Notes: generated from the letters alone by a model not told the origin. Shown: positions 28,201 to 42,619, numbered from the stretch's first letter. The stretch is DNA of 64,000 nucleotides from Apteryx mantelli (GCF_036417845.1 NC_089981.1:66863268-66927267); one strand, 5' to 3'. Numbers and translations: made by a program.

Positions 28201-30960
28201 ATGATGTTCAGTCTAAGTTTCCTTTGCTTATATTTATCCTGTCTACCAGCCTAAATATTTCCTTTCCCCCTGCCTCCTCTCCTTGGTGTTTATATCATAC
28301 AGTGTTTCAGACTGTTATATCTTTTTATTTTGGTGTCCCTAGACTAAGCCAGATTTAGTTCCTTTAATCTTCTCTCATAAATCAAACTCAAGGTGACAAA
28401 ATTAACATGTCTCTTAAAGGTGGTCCTTTCACAGAGCTGGGGTTGGGAGCCTGTTAAACCCACAGCCTAAGTCTTCCCAGATCAGGGAGAAGAACTATAA
28501 AGAACAATTCAGCTATGCATTCCCTGCCTTTTTCCTCATGAAAATATGCATCTTAAACTGATGCTCAGAGTCTCTGAAAAGCAGATCGCTAAATTTAGCT
28601 GTCTTAATAAAAGGCAGAAGCCTCACTTTGGACACACAAACTTGAAAAATATTGTCCTTACCTTCTGGCTTTTTCCTTTCCTTTGGAGGGACAGAAAATA
28701 CTTTCCCTTCCTTATTACAAGTGTGCAATACCATAATTGTTTTCTGCTCTGCACTCTGCAAGCGTTAAACTATGGCACAAGAGGAAGACTGGAGATTTCT
28801 TTGCATGTTCTAACCCACTATAGCATATTTATCAGGTAGACTCTGGGGATTAAGAAGCTGGCACATCCCAAACACGTCCTACTTGTTCACCTATCACTGT
28901 ATTGGAAAGGGACATCCAGTGCTCCAGGCTTCTTCTGTTCCACAATTAGTTGCAAACCATGCACGGAGACAGTTTATTTTGCCCCAGAGCGATTTGGCTC
29001 TCCAGGCCAAACAACCAACCAACCACCAACCGTCTGAGAGCAACAACAGAAGTCACATACACACAACTGGCTCTTTGCAGGTCTTGATTCCAGGCTGGAA
29101 AAGAGCATGTCCAGCCTCGAGCATTCAAAGAGGTCTGTGGGAAAATAGCGTGGAGAAACAGAGGGAAGACACAGGATTCATTTTGCCAACGCTTCTCTAA
29201 TTGCTCAGGAACCAAGAGGCAAGATGTGACCAGTCACTGCTACCAATTCACAGTTTAGCTTTGACATACTGGGAATATTAGCTAAACCAGTGCAAGAGTC
29301 ACCTAGCCTTCTGAAGGCCTCTAAAGACCTGAAATTCTCAAAAGCCAGCAAATGGACTGGCAGAATACCCAACTTCTCATTTATTACATAAGAGGAAAAA
29401 CATTCAGTTTAACTGTGGCCATATTACTGTGTCTACTCATGTGACATTACTTCCAGACTTAAGTCCCAGCAGCAAAGTAGTCATACCCCTGATCTAAGGG
29501 CCCTTTTCCACCATCTCATGGTTCCTGCATGGCACAACTATTGCCATTTACCCTGAGGACAAGTCAGTAAGCCTGTGATACACCCCAGGCCCTGACCTTA
29601 CAGTTTTAAGCTGAAGAATTTTAAGAGTAGTCAGCACAGATGCCTGGAGCATAGGGATGGTAATTGAGTATCTTTGTTGTTAAGTATTTGAATCCCTTTA
29701 TGCTTGAATACCAAATGTTCTTTTTAAGACTGTTATTTTAATTCCCTTTACAGTGCTTTTGGGATTGTCAATACTGTAAGTACTAACCTACATGAGCCAG
29801 AGGTTAAACAAATACTTCACAGAATGTAGTAGAGATATACTTGGGGACAGGCATACAAAGAAAGGTAAAAGCTCCTACTGTCCTTTAAGTTTCTTGGTCC
29901 TACCCAGCATGCTGGCCTGTCTATAACTGATCTGGTATAGAAACATGCTTTCTCAGATCTTGAAAAAACCTTACAGTTGCAAGATATTCCTTTCATACCC
30001 TCCCCCTCAAAGATAGCCCAGGTCTTTATAAAGAGCAAATACCTTGTACTTTGTCTAGACTCCTTATATAGAGAGGATATTAAAAAATGAAGACTCTTCT
30101 CATATGCCCCTGGGGAGGCAGCTCCAGGATCAGGATCCCAGCTACTGACCAGTGACTGTGCTGAAAGCACTGATGCTGCAGTCTGAGCCCTTTTGTGCCC
30201 ATCAGGTCAGGGGCAGTGTAAATTTACACCTGCCTCAGATTTAAATTAGCAGTTAGGAATTAATTAGCATATTAGGGAAGGGAGAAGAGTTTACTCTGAA
30301 ATATGACTGTTATTAAACAAGAGAGAAACTGAGTCCTGGATGAACTGAGCACTTTATTTCTTTCCCTACAGGATGCCAAACAGACTAGGGCAGGTTTGCA
30401 GATTTTTAGATTTTGATTTACAAAGATGTCTCAGTGTTTTCCCTTTTCAACTTTGGTAATGCTATTGTTGATATTTTGTTGTGCAAATCCACATTCTTTC
30501 AAAAATTTCCTTCTGTCTTGAAAAATCATAATTGGCCCAGGCACCAGTAACATTCAGTGATCATTAGTCTTTTTCCTGCTTGAATACAAAGCTGACAACA
30601 AGAAGCGTGTGTCCCTCCACGGTGAACAGCACAGTCCAGTCTGACGAAAATAACCCGACAGTACTAGTACCTGGGGATGTCTCATTTGATCAGAGTAATG
30701 TATATACATGGCTCGCCTTTCACTCATGAAAACCGGCAGAAGATAGAGTCAGATCAGATCCTGGTTAACACAAGAGAATTCTTTTTGTTGAATAAACGTA
30801 AGCTTCACCCTACCTCTTATAAAAAAATGCTTCTGTCCTAAACAAAGCAATTAGATGTGATAGGGAGAGCCCAAAGGGAGGGGCAGTTGCTGAATAATAA
30901 CCCCACAGGGGAGACAATGATTTAACACGTTTGATGAGATTTCCACATGTCAGCACAGTC

Positions 30961-30990
30961 TCTCCTAAGCTACAGCTACAGCTTAGGAGA
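30961..30990. repeat. Perfect 11-bp inverted repeat with an 8-nt loop
   Basis: TCTCCTAAGCT (30961-30971) and AGCTTAGGAGA (30980-30990) flank ACAGCTAC. No poly(T) or gene context explains it. Confidence 0.8.
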
Positions 30991-31639
30991 GTCAAGATAG
31001 GGCTGGCAATGCATTAGCCAGAAAAATATCTGGTCCAGAGCCTGCCATTCAAAGCCAAGCCAGCAGCATTAGCCCATATTAAGGGAGATGAATAAGCCTA
31101 GGAAGTTTTCTTCAATGTCTATCACCTGGACCCCTGGTTCTTCTTATGCGATTTCCAAATATTATGGATTGAGGCTTAGTCTTGGTTTGGTGCAGCAACA
31201 ACCAAAGCTCTGAGAGGCTCTGATTTTGCACACTCAGTAAGCTCCCAAACCTGTAATGGCAGAATCTCAGTCCCACTTTATTCCAGATCTCAAAACTCTG
31301 GAGTCAGGCTTTTCTGGAAATTATCATTTATGAAGTTACCCCTATGGGAGCAAAACTCTTTTCAAAGTCAGTCCCTTTGTGTTCGAAAGGCATTAGATAT
31401 CTTTTGGTGTATGGCTGTGCACATGTGTACGAGGGTAAGGGGTAAAAAGCATGTAACGCTTCTGAATGTTGTGCCCAGAATTAAAAAAAAAAAAAAAAAG
31501 CCCAGTCAGGCAGTTTCACAAGAGTCAGTTAAAAATAACAAAATCTGTAATCCTTACAAATAGAGGGCCCACAAGGTAAACAATGGTACTTAGGTCAGTG
31601 TATGTGACCACAGGTCCTAGTAGTAATGTTTGTTTTCGT

Positions 31640-32400
31640 GCCATGGACTGTATACTTGCTAAGTCTTCTCTAGGCTGGCAACACTTTTCTGATGCACTAT
31701 TTACCGGACTTTGGGTCAGGGTTATGCCAATTCCCCCTGCTCCGACCTCTCCTCCACATACAGATGGCCAGCAAGCCCAACACCTAGGCGCTGCTGAGCA
31801 CAGCACTATCGCACCAGCGCTCCAAGCCAGCGTATCAGCAGCTGCCCTCTCACCGCCTGCTGCAGAAATGCAGCCTGAGCTTCACATGAAGGGTGACAAT
31901 GCCAGGGCTGAACCCGTGGTGAGCAGGACAGGATCCCCTGTGCGGCAGGTGCCTTGGCCCCAATGCCGAGACCACCACAGCTGGGCACAGCATGGCGCAT
32001 ATTCCACCTCCTGCAAAAGGGTTTCAGGAAGGAAACAGAGGAAAATACCCCATAATAAAATTGCTGGTTGAATATGAAAAAGGAAAAGGGACTTATGCAA
32101 AATGGTATAATGAAAGAGAGTGGCAAAATACCACTCCTCTTGTAAAAGCTTAACAGCATGTCCAGGGTCATGGAGGCCTGCCAGATGGTAGCTGCTGGAC
32201 ATGTGTTAGAGGGTCACTAGCGCGATGCGAACACGGAGAGCATGGCTCTAGCTGCAGGCCCACCGATCCCACGACCTCCTGCAGCTGCCCCCTGTTTCTA
32301 AAAAAACTCCTAGAAAAATGGTAACAGATCTGAATGCTTCTCAAGCAGCAAGGACCCCGCGTGCCTGCCGCATGAGAGGTGGACATCCCTAACGACATAA
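31640..32400. other. CpG- and GC-rich patch, unclassified
   Basis: This patch has more than 20 CpG dinucleotides in about 750 bp (for example AGCGCGATGCG, CCGCGTGCCTGCCGC) inside AT-rich intergenic DNA. Open frames of about 160 codons on the plus strand (31583-32071) and 121 on the minus strand overlap, as expected where stops are scarce, and neither resembles a known protein. It could be a regulatory CpG islet, a non-coding exon or an unrecognised insertion. Confidence 0.5.
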
Positions 32401-35400
32401 ATACATAATGAATAGTACAGGATTAACACTGAAACAGTAGGTATCTAGTGTTGCAAGAAATAAAGATTTATTTTGAAATAACAAAGTGATTCAAAGGGGC
32501 ATATATGTCTTTTATGCTCCCCTGAATAATATTAAAGTGATGGTGGAAAGGAAAGATTCTTCTCTTTTATGGTAATAAGGCAGAAAGGCTGAATTCTTAC
32601 TATAAATGTTACTAATATCAGCACCCTACATTAACCTCCAGAGTGTAACAAGATCTTCAGTGAGCATTTACTATACAATATTCTGACTGAATCACCAGTT
32701 TCCTCCAAAACCTTCAGCGGCGATTTTAACATATCTTGTTTTTTCTTGCTTTAAACAGAGGGTAGGCTCACACCAAATGCCAACTTGTACCTTTCCCAAG
32801 CAAAATTTGGATCAGCAAAACCTGGATTATATTTGCAAATGGCCCCTCGATTTACAAAAGGCCAAGACAACGCTGGCTATTGAATTTCATACCTGGGATT
32901 TTCAAAATCCTATGACTACTCTAAACCTTATTTATACGTAAGTAATTTTTAAAATAGATTTTGGACTAGGCAGTGTGGTCTAAGGTTTAAAGCAAAGGGC
33001 TGAGAAACAGGAAACCAGGGAGAACTGGTTGGATGGCAGCCTGGGTAAATGTATGTGGTTTGTTTGCATGATTTTGAGTTAATAACAAGGGAGATTGGAT
33101 GTCTCAGAAAATTTAGAAAAGGGAAATAAAGCTTCATGCTGCCAATTAAAAAAAAACAAAACTTCATATGAAGGGAGCTGAACTTGTAGATAGTAATGGA
33201 AAGTATTTAAGTGTCTTATCATGTAAAATGGGAATGGACAAGGCCCTAGATAATGCACTGCAGGGGACAATCCCCTTCCAGGTTACAGCTGAACATTTAG
33301 AACAGTTGATATTTTCCACCTCTGACTGCAGAAGTGTTGAGACACTGTGGATAAGAATCAGTCAGTGATCAGCTGAGTGTGCCTGTCCTCTCACTGATGC
33401 TAATCAATGATTCAGAAAAAGAATCAAAAATCTCTTCAGTGAATTGTGGAAATGGTCAAAATTATTCTTTATCTGACGCTGGGTTTTTTTGCAAGTCTGC
33501 ACAGCCATTTAAGCTACTTTACATGAGGCCTGATAGCGCTTGTTACCCTAGCTATGACAAGTTCAGATACTTTTGCATGTATGCATGTGTGCAAAGGTCT
33601 AATCTGTTAAAGAAGGCTTGGAGAGCTGGCCAAGAGGTTAATTAAAGGCAATGATTTTTTTTTTTTTAAAGAAGCACTCCAAAGAGTCAATACAGGACTC
33701 ATAAATAAGTTTGCAGGAATGAGACATCCAATTATTTGAGGTGAAGAAGTGCTAATTTGGTGGATACTTTATTGTTCGGTTGCTGATTTTAACACTGTGT
33801 CTCTTCTCCGATCTTCTCTGACGCTCACCCTTCTCATAAACTACAGAACAACATAAACTCCAAGGGGCTGCGGGCAAAAACAAAAAAGGGGAAACTGACC
33901 TTCTGGTGAACACTGCAGATAGATAGAGCACATCTGTTTTCTGCTGAGAATGGGGCTACCATTTTTCTGAATATTTGTCCTGTGTTTAAAACTTCATACT
34001 AACTTCACAGTTAAAAAAAAAAAATCTGAAAGTTTGTCAGTTTACGTAATTAAGCATGTAGAGGAATTGGGCCAGTCATCAGTCATAGTTCTCATTTTCC
34101 CTGAGGCTGGAGTACCAGGATACTTATCTGGCTTTATTAATAACCTCAGGAATGAGGACATCAAGAAGTTATTGCTCCTTGCTTGAGAAACTTTTAGTTT
34201 AGTCAATAATCATAATTTTACATCTCTACAGCTCCTTCTACCTGAGGATTGCAAAGGTCAATCACCACTTCCGTGTTTGGGAAGTATTATTAGATCTACC
34301 TGACATATGCAGGAACTATGCTAGCATTACAGCACTGAGAAATTTGTTTGCCAAACAGCCTTAAATTTTGGGTCCCTTATGGTTCGGGCTATACAGAGAG
34401 GGCTTGGCCTTAGAGGTGATAGTGCCAGCTCCAGAGTCAAACCGGTGCCAGGTGCTTGACTTAAATCTGATTCATATATTGCCTCAGTTCCAGATACTTC
34501 CACACTGTGAATTCAAGCCTTCAAACAAAATGTAAGTTGTTTAAAGGTACAGTTAATCTTTTTTGCAGCCAACCTTAACAGTAAAAATAATCAACAGCTG
34601 TTTAGCTAACACTGATTTTCAATAGTTTAATGCCAGTGTACTAATTAGATTTGTGAGTAGTGTTAATTAATCACTTAAATATTATTGCTTAAGTATTGCT
34701 GCTTGGATGTGAGACTTTCTTTTGAGATATCGTTCTTGCTATCAGAAGGGAATGTCAGATCAGTTTGTTCTGAAAATTTTATCTTTTACAGGTTATCTAT
34801 CTTAACTTTCTGCCATAATTTATTATCTGAAATTTTCTTGATCAAAATGTCAAACTTAACACCCTTTATTACCCTCTCTGAGGATTTTTTAGTTTGGCCC
34901 TGCCTGTCTCTTCATATTCCTGCAACACTTCCATTTCCCTGACATTGTTTTCTAAAGCTACATGATCTGTAATTTTCATTTTTCTTTTACATAACAAATA
35001 TCAACAGATGAAAACTCAGGCTCCAGTGGTGTCATCCTGCCTTTTAAAAATGCTGGCCTGGCAATGAATCTGTCACCTTTTCCAGTAGATGCTTTCTGCA
35101 AGTCTTTGTTTCTGACAAATGCTCCAAGGCGGTTGCTAACATAGCTTTCTAGATTTCTGCAAACCTTTACTTATTTAACATAGCTTCAATTCTCTGTGGA
35201 AAAGTATGAACTATGAAAGAAAGGGTGATGGCGAAATGAGCAGAATAATTTTCCAAGTCAGGTTCATCAGGTTTGCTGGATCCCAAATAGCTTGGGTATA
35301 ACCAGTTTGGAATAAAAGGACGTTCCTCTGAGCATTATTCTGAAGGCACCCTACACCTTCTTTGCCAAGTGTGGAGTTTGTTTCAGGCTCCAGTACTAGT

Positions 35401-37418
35401 ACTTTGACTTTTGCAGAAAATGGGCAGAAGACAGTGGCTGCAAACATGCCTTTTAGAGTTTTGTGTGAATAATGTCAGTTCCTTTAGGACAGTAACCACT
35501 GTATTATGGTGGAGGCATTAGGTCCTTGAAACATCAGTCAAACGATAAGATACTTGGCTAAAGGAGAATGTATTAGAAGAGTGCAACTCCAGAGGAATTC
35601 TACAAAAATACATTTAAAATTTCCATCAATCTTTTCTTTCAGATGCAACCTGTATATCACATCACAAAGAAACCCAGGAAAAATGATGAAAACATTAAAA
35701 TTACAAAAATAAAAGATAATCATATTGAACATCCTCGTTAATATTTACCCAGTAAAATGATTGTTATTTTGAGAAAATAAAAGGGAGATTTCTAATAACA
35801 TCTGCATTGCAAATAAGGTAGGAAAACAATTAAATTAGCACTCTCTCCAGAGAATAATATGAACCTTAATTTAAGGGAGAAAGTCTAAGCATTTGACATG
35901 CTTTAGTTTTCAAAAATAGAATAAATATATCCTTCCCTTTGACACAGTTCTTCTGCAAGAGACCTTTTGCCTTTCTTGCTGTGCAAAGAAAGACACTGAA
36001 GAACTTGTCATGGCAGATCATGCAGTTAAATAAAATCTGGGAGTTGTTTGATTTCTCTGATTATTTGGAGTTTTTAATAAATATTGACTATACTTCCCAA
36101 AAAGTAAGTGGGCAGTAAGGAGAAATTTAAGGAATGGAAGTGCTTGGAATATAGGAATTTAAAAACTGATTTAGTTGCTGGATGCCTACAAAACATCTGG
36201 ATGACTTGGTGTCTATCTTTGGAGGGATCATCCACCCATGATAGAAATACTGTAGAGCACCTCATCCCGGTGTAAACATTCAGGAATGGTGAGGGGTCCT
36301 CAGAGCTCATCTGTCCCTTTGTACAACAGCCCCTGAAACTCTTGGTGTTCAAGGCCTGCCTTTCTTCCAATTTACCAACCAATCCAATCAGTCGGATGAG
36401 GGAGAACATTTTATGTGGGCTAGGAAGTCTGTTTATTCTCTGATGTCTTCAGATCTTTGATCTGTGTGAATACTTATGCCTTATTAATACTTACTTAGGT
36501 ACTACTAGATCATAGGTATGACTGATGGTAGCTAGGACATAAGCTCTTGACACTGATATAGAAGAAGAGAGGAAATGAAGCAAGTGATTCACATATTTCT
36601 GTAAGAAATACTTACATGTGATGTTCTGGACAGAAAAGACTATATCCGTGCTGTGGCCCAGATCTGTGTACCTTCCACACGTGTCCCAACGAGCACAACT
36701 ACAGGCACAGCCAGAACATGCTCTTCAGAGTATGTAGACCCTGAGTACACTGGGTGTGTTGGCCTGTCCCCAGAAACACATGCACAGACTTTCACACTGA
36801 GCAGATTATCTGCAAGGCAGCCATGTGAGCAGAAGGTGGGTGGGAAAGGAAGCACATTGTGCTTATAAAGACTTGTGAGAGAAGGAGATTTTTAAGGGCA
36901 GTGCAACTACAGTTGCCAACTAAGAGATGCAGGCAGACCACAAAAGAGGAGAAAGTTTCTGCATGGCTCCACAGAAATACTTAGGTAGTCCTAATGAGAG
37001 TCTGGCAAGCCAAGGCATTGATTTAACCCATGGAAATAAACCCTTCTGAAAATAGAGACACTTTGGGTGGCACACATTTTCCTGTAGTGTTGCTTCAGCA
37101 TACCCTGGCTTCTTTTGGAAAACTGACTTTAAAGAAGTCATCCTCCATACTCATCCAGTCCTTCATCTTTACATTTAGAGCACTGATAAAGTCCATGGCA
37201 AGTACTGTCTAACAGAGTTTGTATTATGTGGTTGTCTCCCTGGGCAGAATGTTCATCTATAAGTTTTCAACAACTTTTACACTAGAATTATTTTTCCTAT
37301 AGAGCATTGTCCCACTTAATAATTTTTATGTGCAACATATCAGGTGGCAAATGTCAGTCATGCTTGGTATGGCAATTTCCTTTTGTTTAAGTATGATTTT
37401 TTTTTTTCCATGGGAAAA

Positions 37419-37420
<2 letters not shown>

Positions 37421-37450
<30 letters not shown>
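37421..37450 (+). repeat. (GT)15 microsatellite
   Basis: Fifteen perfect GT units, preceded by a T-rich run and followed by ATAT. A likely length polymorphism. Confidence 0.95.
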
Positions 37451-37454
<4 letters not shown>

Positions 37455-40400
37455 CTCCATTCATCACCACATTCTGAAATAGCTCTATAAAATGTCTTGA
37501 GATTTTCCACCCAAAAAAAAGCAATAACAAAAAAACCCAACAGCTTGGGGATGAGTTCATGCCTGGAATGCTTCAGAAAAAAAAAAAAATCACAGAAGAT
37601 TGTATTTCAAAAGAGAGTGATGAATAATGGAAAGTATGAACTCTGAAGTTCTATTATATCTGTTGTATTTAGGTTACCACATTTAATTTTTTTAAGCTCA
37701 TGAATCCTTAAGAAATGTTAATCACATGATGGACTTGTTTGTAAATTTACATAATGCCCTGAAGGAGCCACTGATTTTTGTGTTCTGTGATGACTCATGA
37801 GCATCTCTGGTTCAGGTTGCCAGGACTGAGAAAGCAAGCTGAGTAGTATGATCTTGTATGAACCATGATTGAATTTCCAGTAGAGTTAGCCTCAGGGCAC
37901 TCCACAGCATTTTTTAACTCACTAAGATATGAAAACTAAAAGGACACTGATATAAAACAGTCTTTAAGTTTTGAACTTAGCATTGTTAAAACTGAAAATT
38001 ATGCAGTCTAAGCATACACACGCACTTCAACAGGAATATATTATGTTGTATTTAAGCAATAGTTGCCCACTCTATTCAAAATAGTTATTGTAATAAATGC
38101 ATACAAAAGGTTTTTAGACAGTAAAGGAAAGTCCTTTTTATTAACAATATAGACACTACTACTTAGTTTCACTTTGAAATGTAAGTGCCACCAACTTTAG
38201 TCAATAGTTCTGGTTCTCTTAACGTGAGAAGTAACCTGCATACATGCTACATTTTAACATAGCATGCATACATTTTAAAATTGTATTCTTAACTGTATGT
38301 CAATGTAAAAATAAGCCTAGAGTCAGCTCAAAGCCCTATCAAGTGATGCAGTCTATTTTTTTCTTCCATTGACAAGGCAATCAGATTTAAGATATATTAA
38401 TCCTATTAATTAGGATATATTTAGGATATATTTAATTAAAGTCTTATCAGTGATTAAATATATCATGAGTGACAAAGGATGGTAGTAGAGACAATTAAAG
38501 AATAGATACTTGGGTTCCTATTTATCTGTCAAGTGTACTGATGTATCTGCTTCCCGTAAGTGAACATCAGAAGCAATTTAATGGCATTTTAATAGAAGGA
38601 AGCTTGATAAAATACTGGCAGATGGTATTCTGGGTAATGATCCAGACTGCAACGATCTCACTAATGTCTTGTCCTATCTGTTTACCTGGCCTCAAACAAA
38701 GAAAAACAAAGCTAAAATGATTCAACTGGCCTAGACTGCGCTGGCACTGCAAATGTTTAAATCACTGAAGCAGCCCATTCACTTCTGTAGCAGGAGAAAA
38801 TGAGAAATTGATTATAACAGTATAAATGCAGCAGGAAAATCTTCCCCTGCAGCTTGTTTGGGAATGGAAACTTACCTTGTTCTCGTGGTCCCTTTATTTT
38901 TCCACTGTTGCACTGCAGTGGACAATTTAGGTGAAATTCTGTCCTATAATGAAAAAGGATCTCATAGCATCACTGGGTCACTCCAGCCTGCCTCGTCTCA
39001 AGGAGTGGAGATCTTCCGCAAATAAGAGTAATGGAAGTAAGGAAGGCTTGTGGAGTCATGAAGGACTGTTGTGTGCCCTTCAAAAATCTTCCTGTTGTCT
39101 CGCATTGACATGGACCATGACATAGATCTTACAATGAATGTTTTTCCTCTTTCCTTTACAACTCACAGAAACAAGTTCAAATAGCTGTTGTAAACCTCAA
39201 AAAGTATCTCCTGACTTTGTCACAGTTAGTGTTTCTGGAACCTGAAAAAAAAAAATTGTGCCCTATAAAATTCTGTAACAGGTACTGAAAGTCCCATGGA
39301 AGGTACAGTGTGAAAGGTACACTGCTGAAACAGTGCTGGGGAAAACTTGCTCATACACAGTATCAGAAATATGTGTCCCAGTAATGAATGGGATGATCTG
39401 AATTTCAAAACTATCAGTTCATCACCAGTGTCATGTAGTATAAATTAAGGGGTCACTGCAATCTGCTCAAGAGGAACTAGATGTGATGCTGAACAGTTTG
39501 CCCATAGTATTGGGCAACAGAGAAACAACATGATACCAAGGTATACGTGTGCTAGCGACAGGCAAGGGAAATATCCTGAGACACTAGCTAGGAGGTTCAC
39601 ATGCACTTTCAATTAAAGAAACATGCCCAGCTTTTGTCAAAGCAGTCTGTGATAGAGGTGTAATTCTGGCTCTTTGGGTACTTTTAGATTCTTAGGAAGC
39701 ACAAGTGGCAAAGCAGGCCTATTTTCCATCAGTGTTTAGGTGAAGAGCTGTGGACAGTTTTAGCACTGTGAAATCCTGTGCCCCATAGGATGCAGTTTGG
39801 TCCATCTGTAAAGATCTGCAAGGATCACTAGAGAGGAGAACATCTGCAGCTGATAGAAGCTGCTGCTCCTTCCATAGCACCATCAGCTACAGGGCTTCCT
39901 TTTCTCATGAAGTGAGTGCTTTCCATTTACAAATACAGTCCACCAATTTCTGGTTTGGAAGGATTGGTCTAATTTTCTGTGACTCCGAGAAAACCTCAGA
40001 AAGATTTGTCTCATAAGACATCTGGCCAGGTCTAACTTATGGCACTCCCCAGTGCTCAGTGCTAGCTTCCTCCCAGGTGCAGACCTTCACCCTGTGCAAG
40101 GCTGGAGAGCTGGCTCTATGATTTTTTACAAATTGCTGACAGAAATGGAGAGAGATGAACTCTGGCAGCCAGTGCTGAGGTTAAAATCCATATGTTCTCC
40201 CCTCTTCTAGTCTGCAGAAAGTCAAAATACTTGTTCATGCCATTACACTCTGCCCAGAACTGCAGTGTTTAACTCAGCAGGCCAGCATGTAGAAAATTAT
40301 GTGTAGGAACAAACCTGCCTACAAATGATCAGGCAATACCCTGAGGATACACAGATAATCAGAACAAAATGCTGCACTTTGCTGTATCTAATCTGACCTT

Positions 40401-41250
40401 CTGACAATTGACATCATTTTAAAAGTGCTCATACTTGAAATTAAGTCCTCAGCTATTCTGTACCCTTAAATAATCTCCACAAAATCAAAAGCTGAGATGG
40501 GGGAATCATCATCAAGGGAATTACAGCCTGAAAGGAGTAAGAGATGGGAAATCAGGTGCAGGAAGGATGATAGGGAAAAGGAACTGGGTTAATAGACATC
40601 AAAGGCAGAATCATTCCTGAAGAAGATAGGACACTGGAGAAAGCTTCCCCTCCTATTACCTGCATGCAGACATAATCAATTGTTAAGTCACAGCTGCTTT
40701 TTTATGGATAACACGTATATTACATATATGAAAATACAGGGAATACTAAATGATTTATGAAGAACATTTTTTCCCACTTGCTACCACTTCTTTAATTTTA
40801 TACTAGGCAATATCTTAGAGATAACCAAAACACTTGAGATATTCATATGTTTGATAAAATGGATGCTGGTGCTCCTCCAATCAAGTGACATAGTGAGGAT
40901 CACAAATCTTTAAGGCTTTAAGGATTTGAACAGGATGCTCATTCTAGGTGTTTCCAGAATATCTCACTACATATTACTCTCTTTAAGGCATATTTAAGTC
41001 AGTGGATTCATTAATGTGGCTGTCAAATTAGAAGCAGACAGACATAATACAGTGAGTCAATTAATGCACTGAACCATGGAAGTGATACTCACTTTAACTA
41101 AAATTGATCATTTGTCTGTGATCAAAGTCTTTAACCAGCAATTAGGTCATTTGTTTGAAGTCAGTATATGGGAAAGGTTTATTATGCCTCAGGAATTAAC
41201 TTCTTGGTCAAAAAGATGCTCTTGAACAATACTCAGTCCTCTGAGATACT

Positions 41251-41284
41251 AGTCTATAAATAGCCCTAGTCTATAAATAGCCCT
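41251..41284. promoter_or_regulatory. Tandem 17-bp duplication carrying two perfect MEF2 motifs
   Basis: AGTCTATAAATAGCCCT occurs twice in a row (41251-41267, 41268-41284). Each copy holds CTATAAATAG, a perfect match to the MEF2 consensus YTA(W)4TAR. It lies about 1.1 kb downstream of the DIO2 poly(A) site. Confidence 0.5.
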
Positions 41285-42406
41285 GTTTTTAAAAAGATGT
41301 TTGCTTCCACTGTGGACACCATTCATTCCAGAAAAAATATTCTTACAAATATCTATGAGTACAAATTGTTAGCAGGGTGTAACTTTTTGTAAAAAGTTAT
41401 TGATGATCCTATTATTAATGATCCTATTTTTCTAAAAAAATGTTATTTCATCATATTTGCCTTCACCTGATTTATACGGGTGTGAAATAAAGAGTCAGAC
41501 CATAAAAGGTGTTTTTACTATTCTGTATTATTGAGTACTTCCTTATATCAACCATTGATATAAAGTTCATTACCAATAATGGCCACATTACAGAAATACT
41601 CACACAGCTCTAAAGTCTCCTTTCAGTACTTTTGGGGTTATTTTTATAACCTGAACTGGATAAACTAGAGAGTTTGTTTGGTTGTTCGAAAGGCCTGCCC
41701 AGCATACTGCAATGAACATTCCTGCTCAGGACAGTTAGATGTCACCTTTTCTGTGGTTTTCCTTTGGGTGTTTTTTTGTCCTTTGTTATGTATATATGCA
41801 GTTTTCAGATGTAGGGTCCTTAAAAACTGACTATAAGAAACCTTGACAAAGAGGAGGACATTTCTAAAATACAACTAGATCACTAAGTGAATTTATTTGT
41901 GAAATTGCAGGATGTTCTTTAGCTTGAATTTGTTTCCTCCCTGCAACAGCTATTCAGTTGTGCTTTTAATTTTATTTTTCACCTACACATGCATTCAGTT
42001 TTTGCTTTTTGCAGGTTATCCACTGAAATGAAGGCAGCATGTATGACTGTTCCATGCAGCTTAGCTGCACAAGCTGTTTGTCCAGGTTTCATGTGCTATG
42101 TACAGCTCAGTATGCTTTCTTCAAGCACATATTTTTTGAAACATTGCCACACTGTGCAGATAAAACTGCTGTCCTAGTAGCTCTCAAACTTCTCTATCCT
42201 ATCTTAAAAGTTGAGCAGTAGTCAGATATTAAATAACGAAAAACATAAGTTCTGGCATTTATGGAGGGTTTGTTCAAGATCTCCTAACTGCAGCATAGGC
42301 TATTCTGTTAAATACTATTTTAAGTTTCTTTGGTCTGATGTCAAGATTCCACTGTATATTAGGTAGAATAAGAAGACACAGAAGAGAGAGAGATTTTCCT
42401 TTAGAT

Positions 42407-42412
42407 TTTATT
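42407..42412 (-). terminator. DIO2: DIO2 polyadenylation signal AATAAA
   Basis: TTTATT on the plus strand is AATAAA on the transcript, about 210 nt past the SECIS. A TG/T-rich stretch (TCTGTGTCTTC on the minus strand, near 42370-42380) follows as a possible downstream element, so cleavage is expected near 42390. It is the first canonical signal I see after the SECIS. Confidence 0.75.
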
Positions 42413-42619
42413 ATAATACAAGAAAAATCTAAAAAGCACATGTTTCATGGAGCACCATATTGTAACAAAAGTTTGCTGGCTCTCCTACAAAGTGTATTTT
42501 TGACATTTAAACAATGACACACACATAGTCAGTACACATAAGCATCTACACCCCGGCATTCTTATTAATGGCCACCAAAGAGACCTTTCAAATACAGAGA
42601 CACTAAGGTGCACAGAGGA

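Larger units (their letters stand above)
13751..42389. other. Intergenic DNA downstream of DIO2, proximal part
   Basis: This is a gene-free stretch of about 28.6 kb. It holds the MIR-like fragments at 17035 and 23985, several simple repeats, poly(T) or poly(A) runs (20924-20938, 25820-25838, 31483-31499), the CpG-rich patch at 31640-32400, the hairpin at 30961 and the motif clusters at 17310 and 41251. Open frames are short, overlap on both strands and are unrecognised. An AT-rich inverted and tandem repeat lies at 38402-38432, and a TAACTTTTT/AAAAAGTTA hairpin at 41380-41399. Confidence 0.6.

Noticed and set aside
31583..32071. 162-codon open frame in the CpG-rich patch
   Set aside because: GC-rich DNA has few stops, and the opposite strand is equally open. 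No recognisable protein; kept only as a compositional patch.
38402..38432. AT-rich inverted repeat and tandem 11-mers
   Set aside because: Low-complexity AT-rich sequence makes such patterns common.
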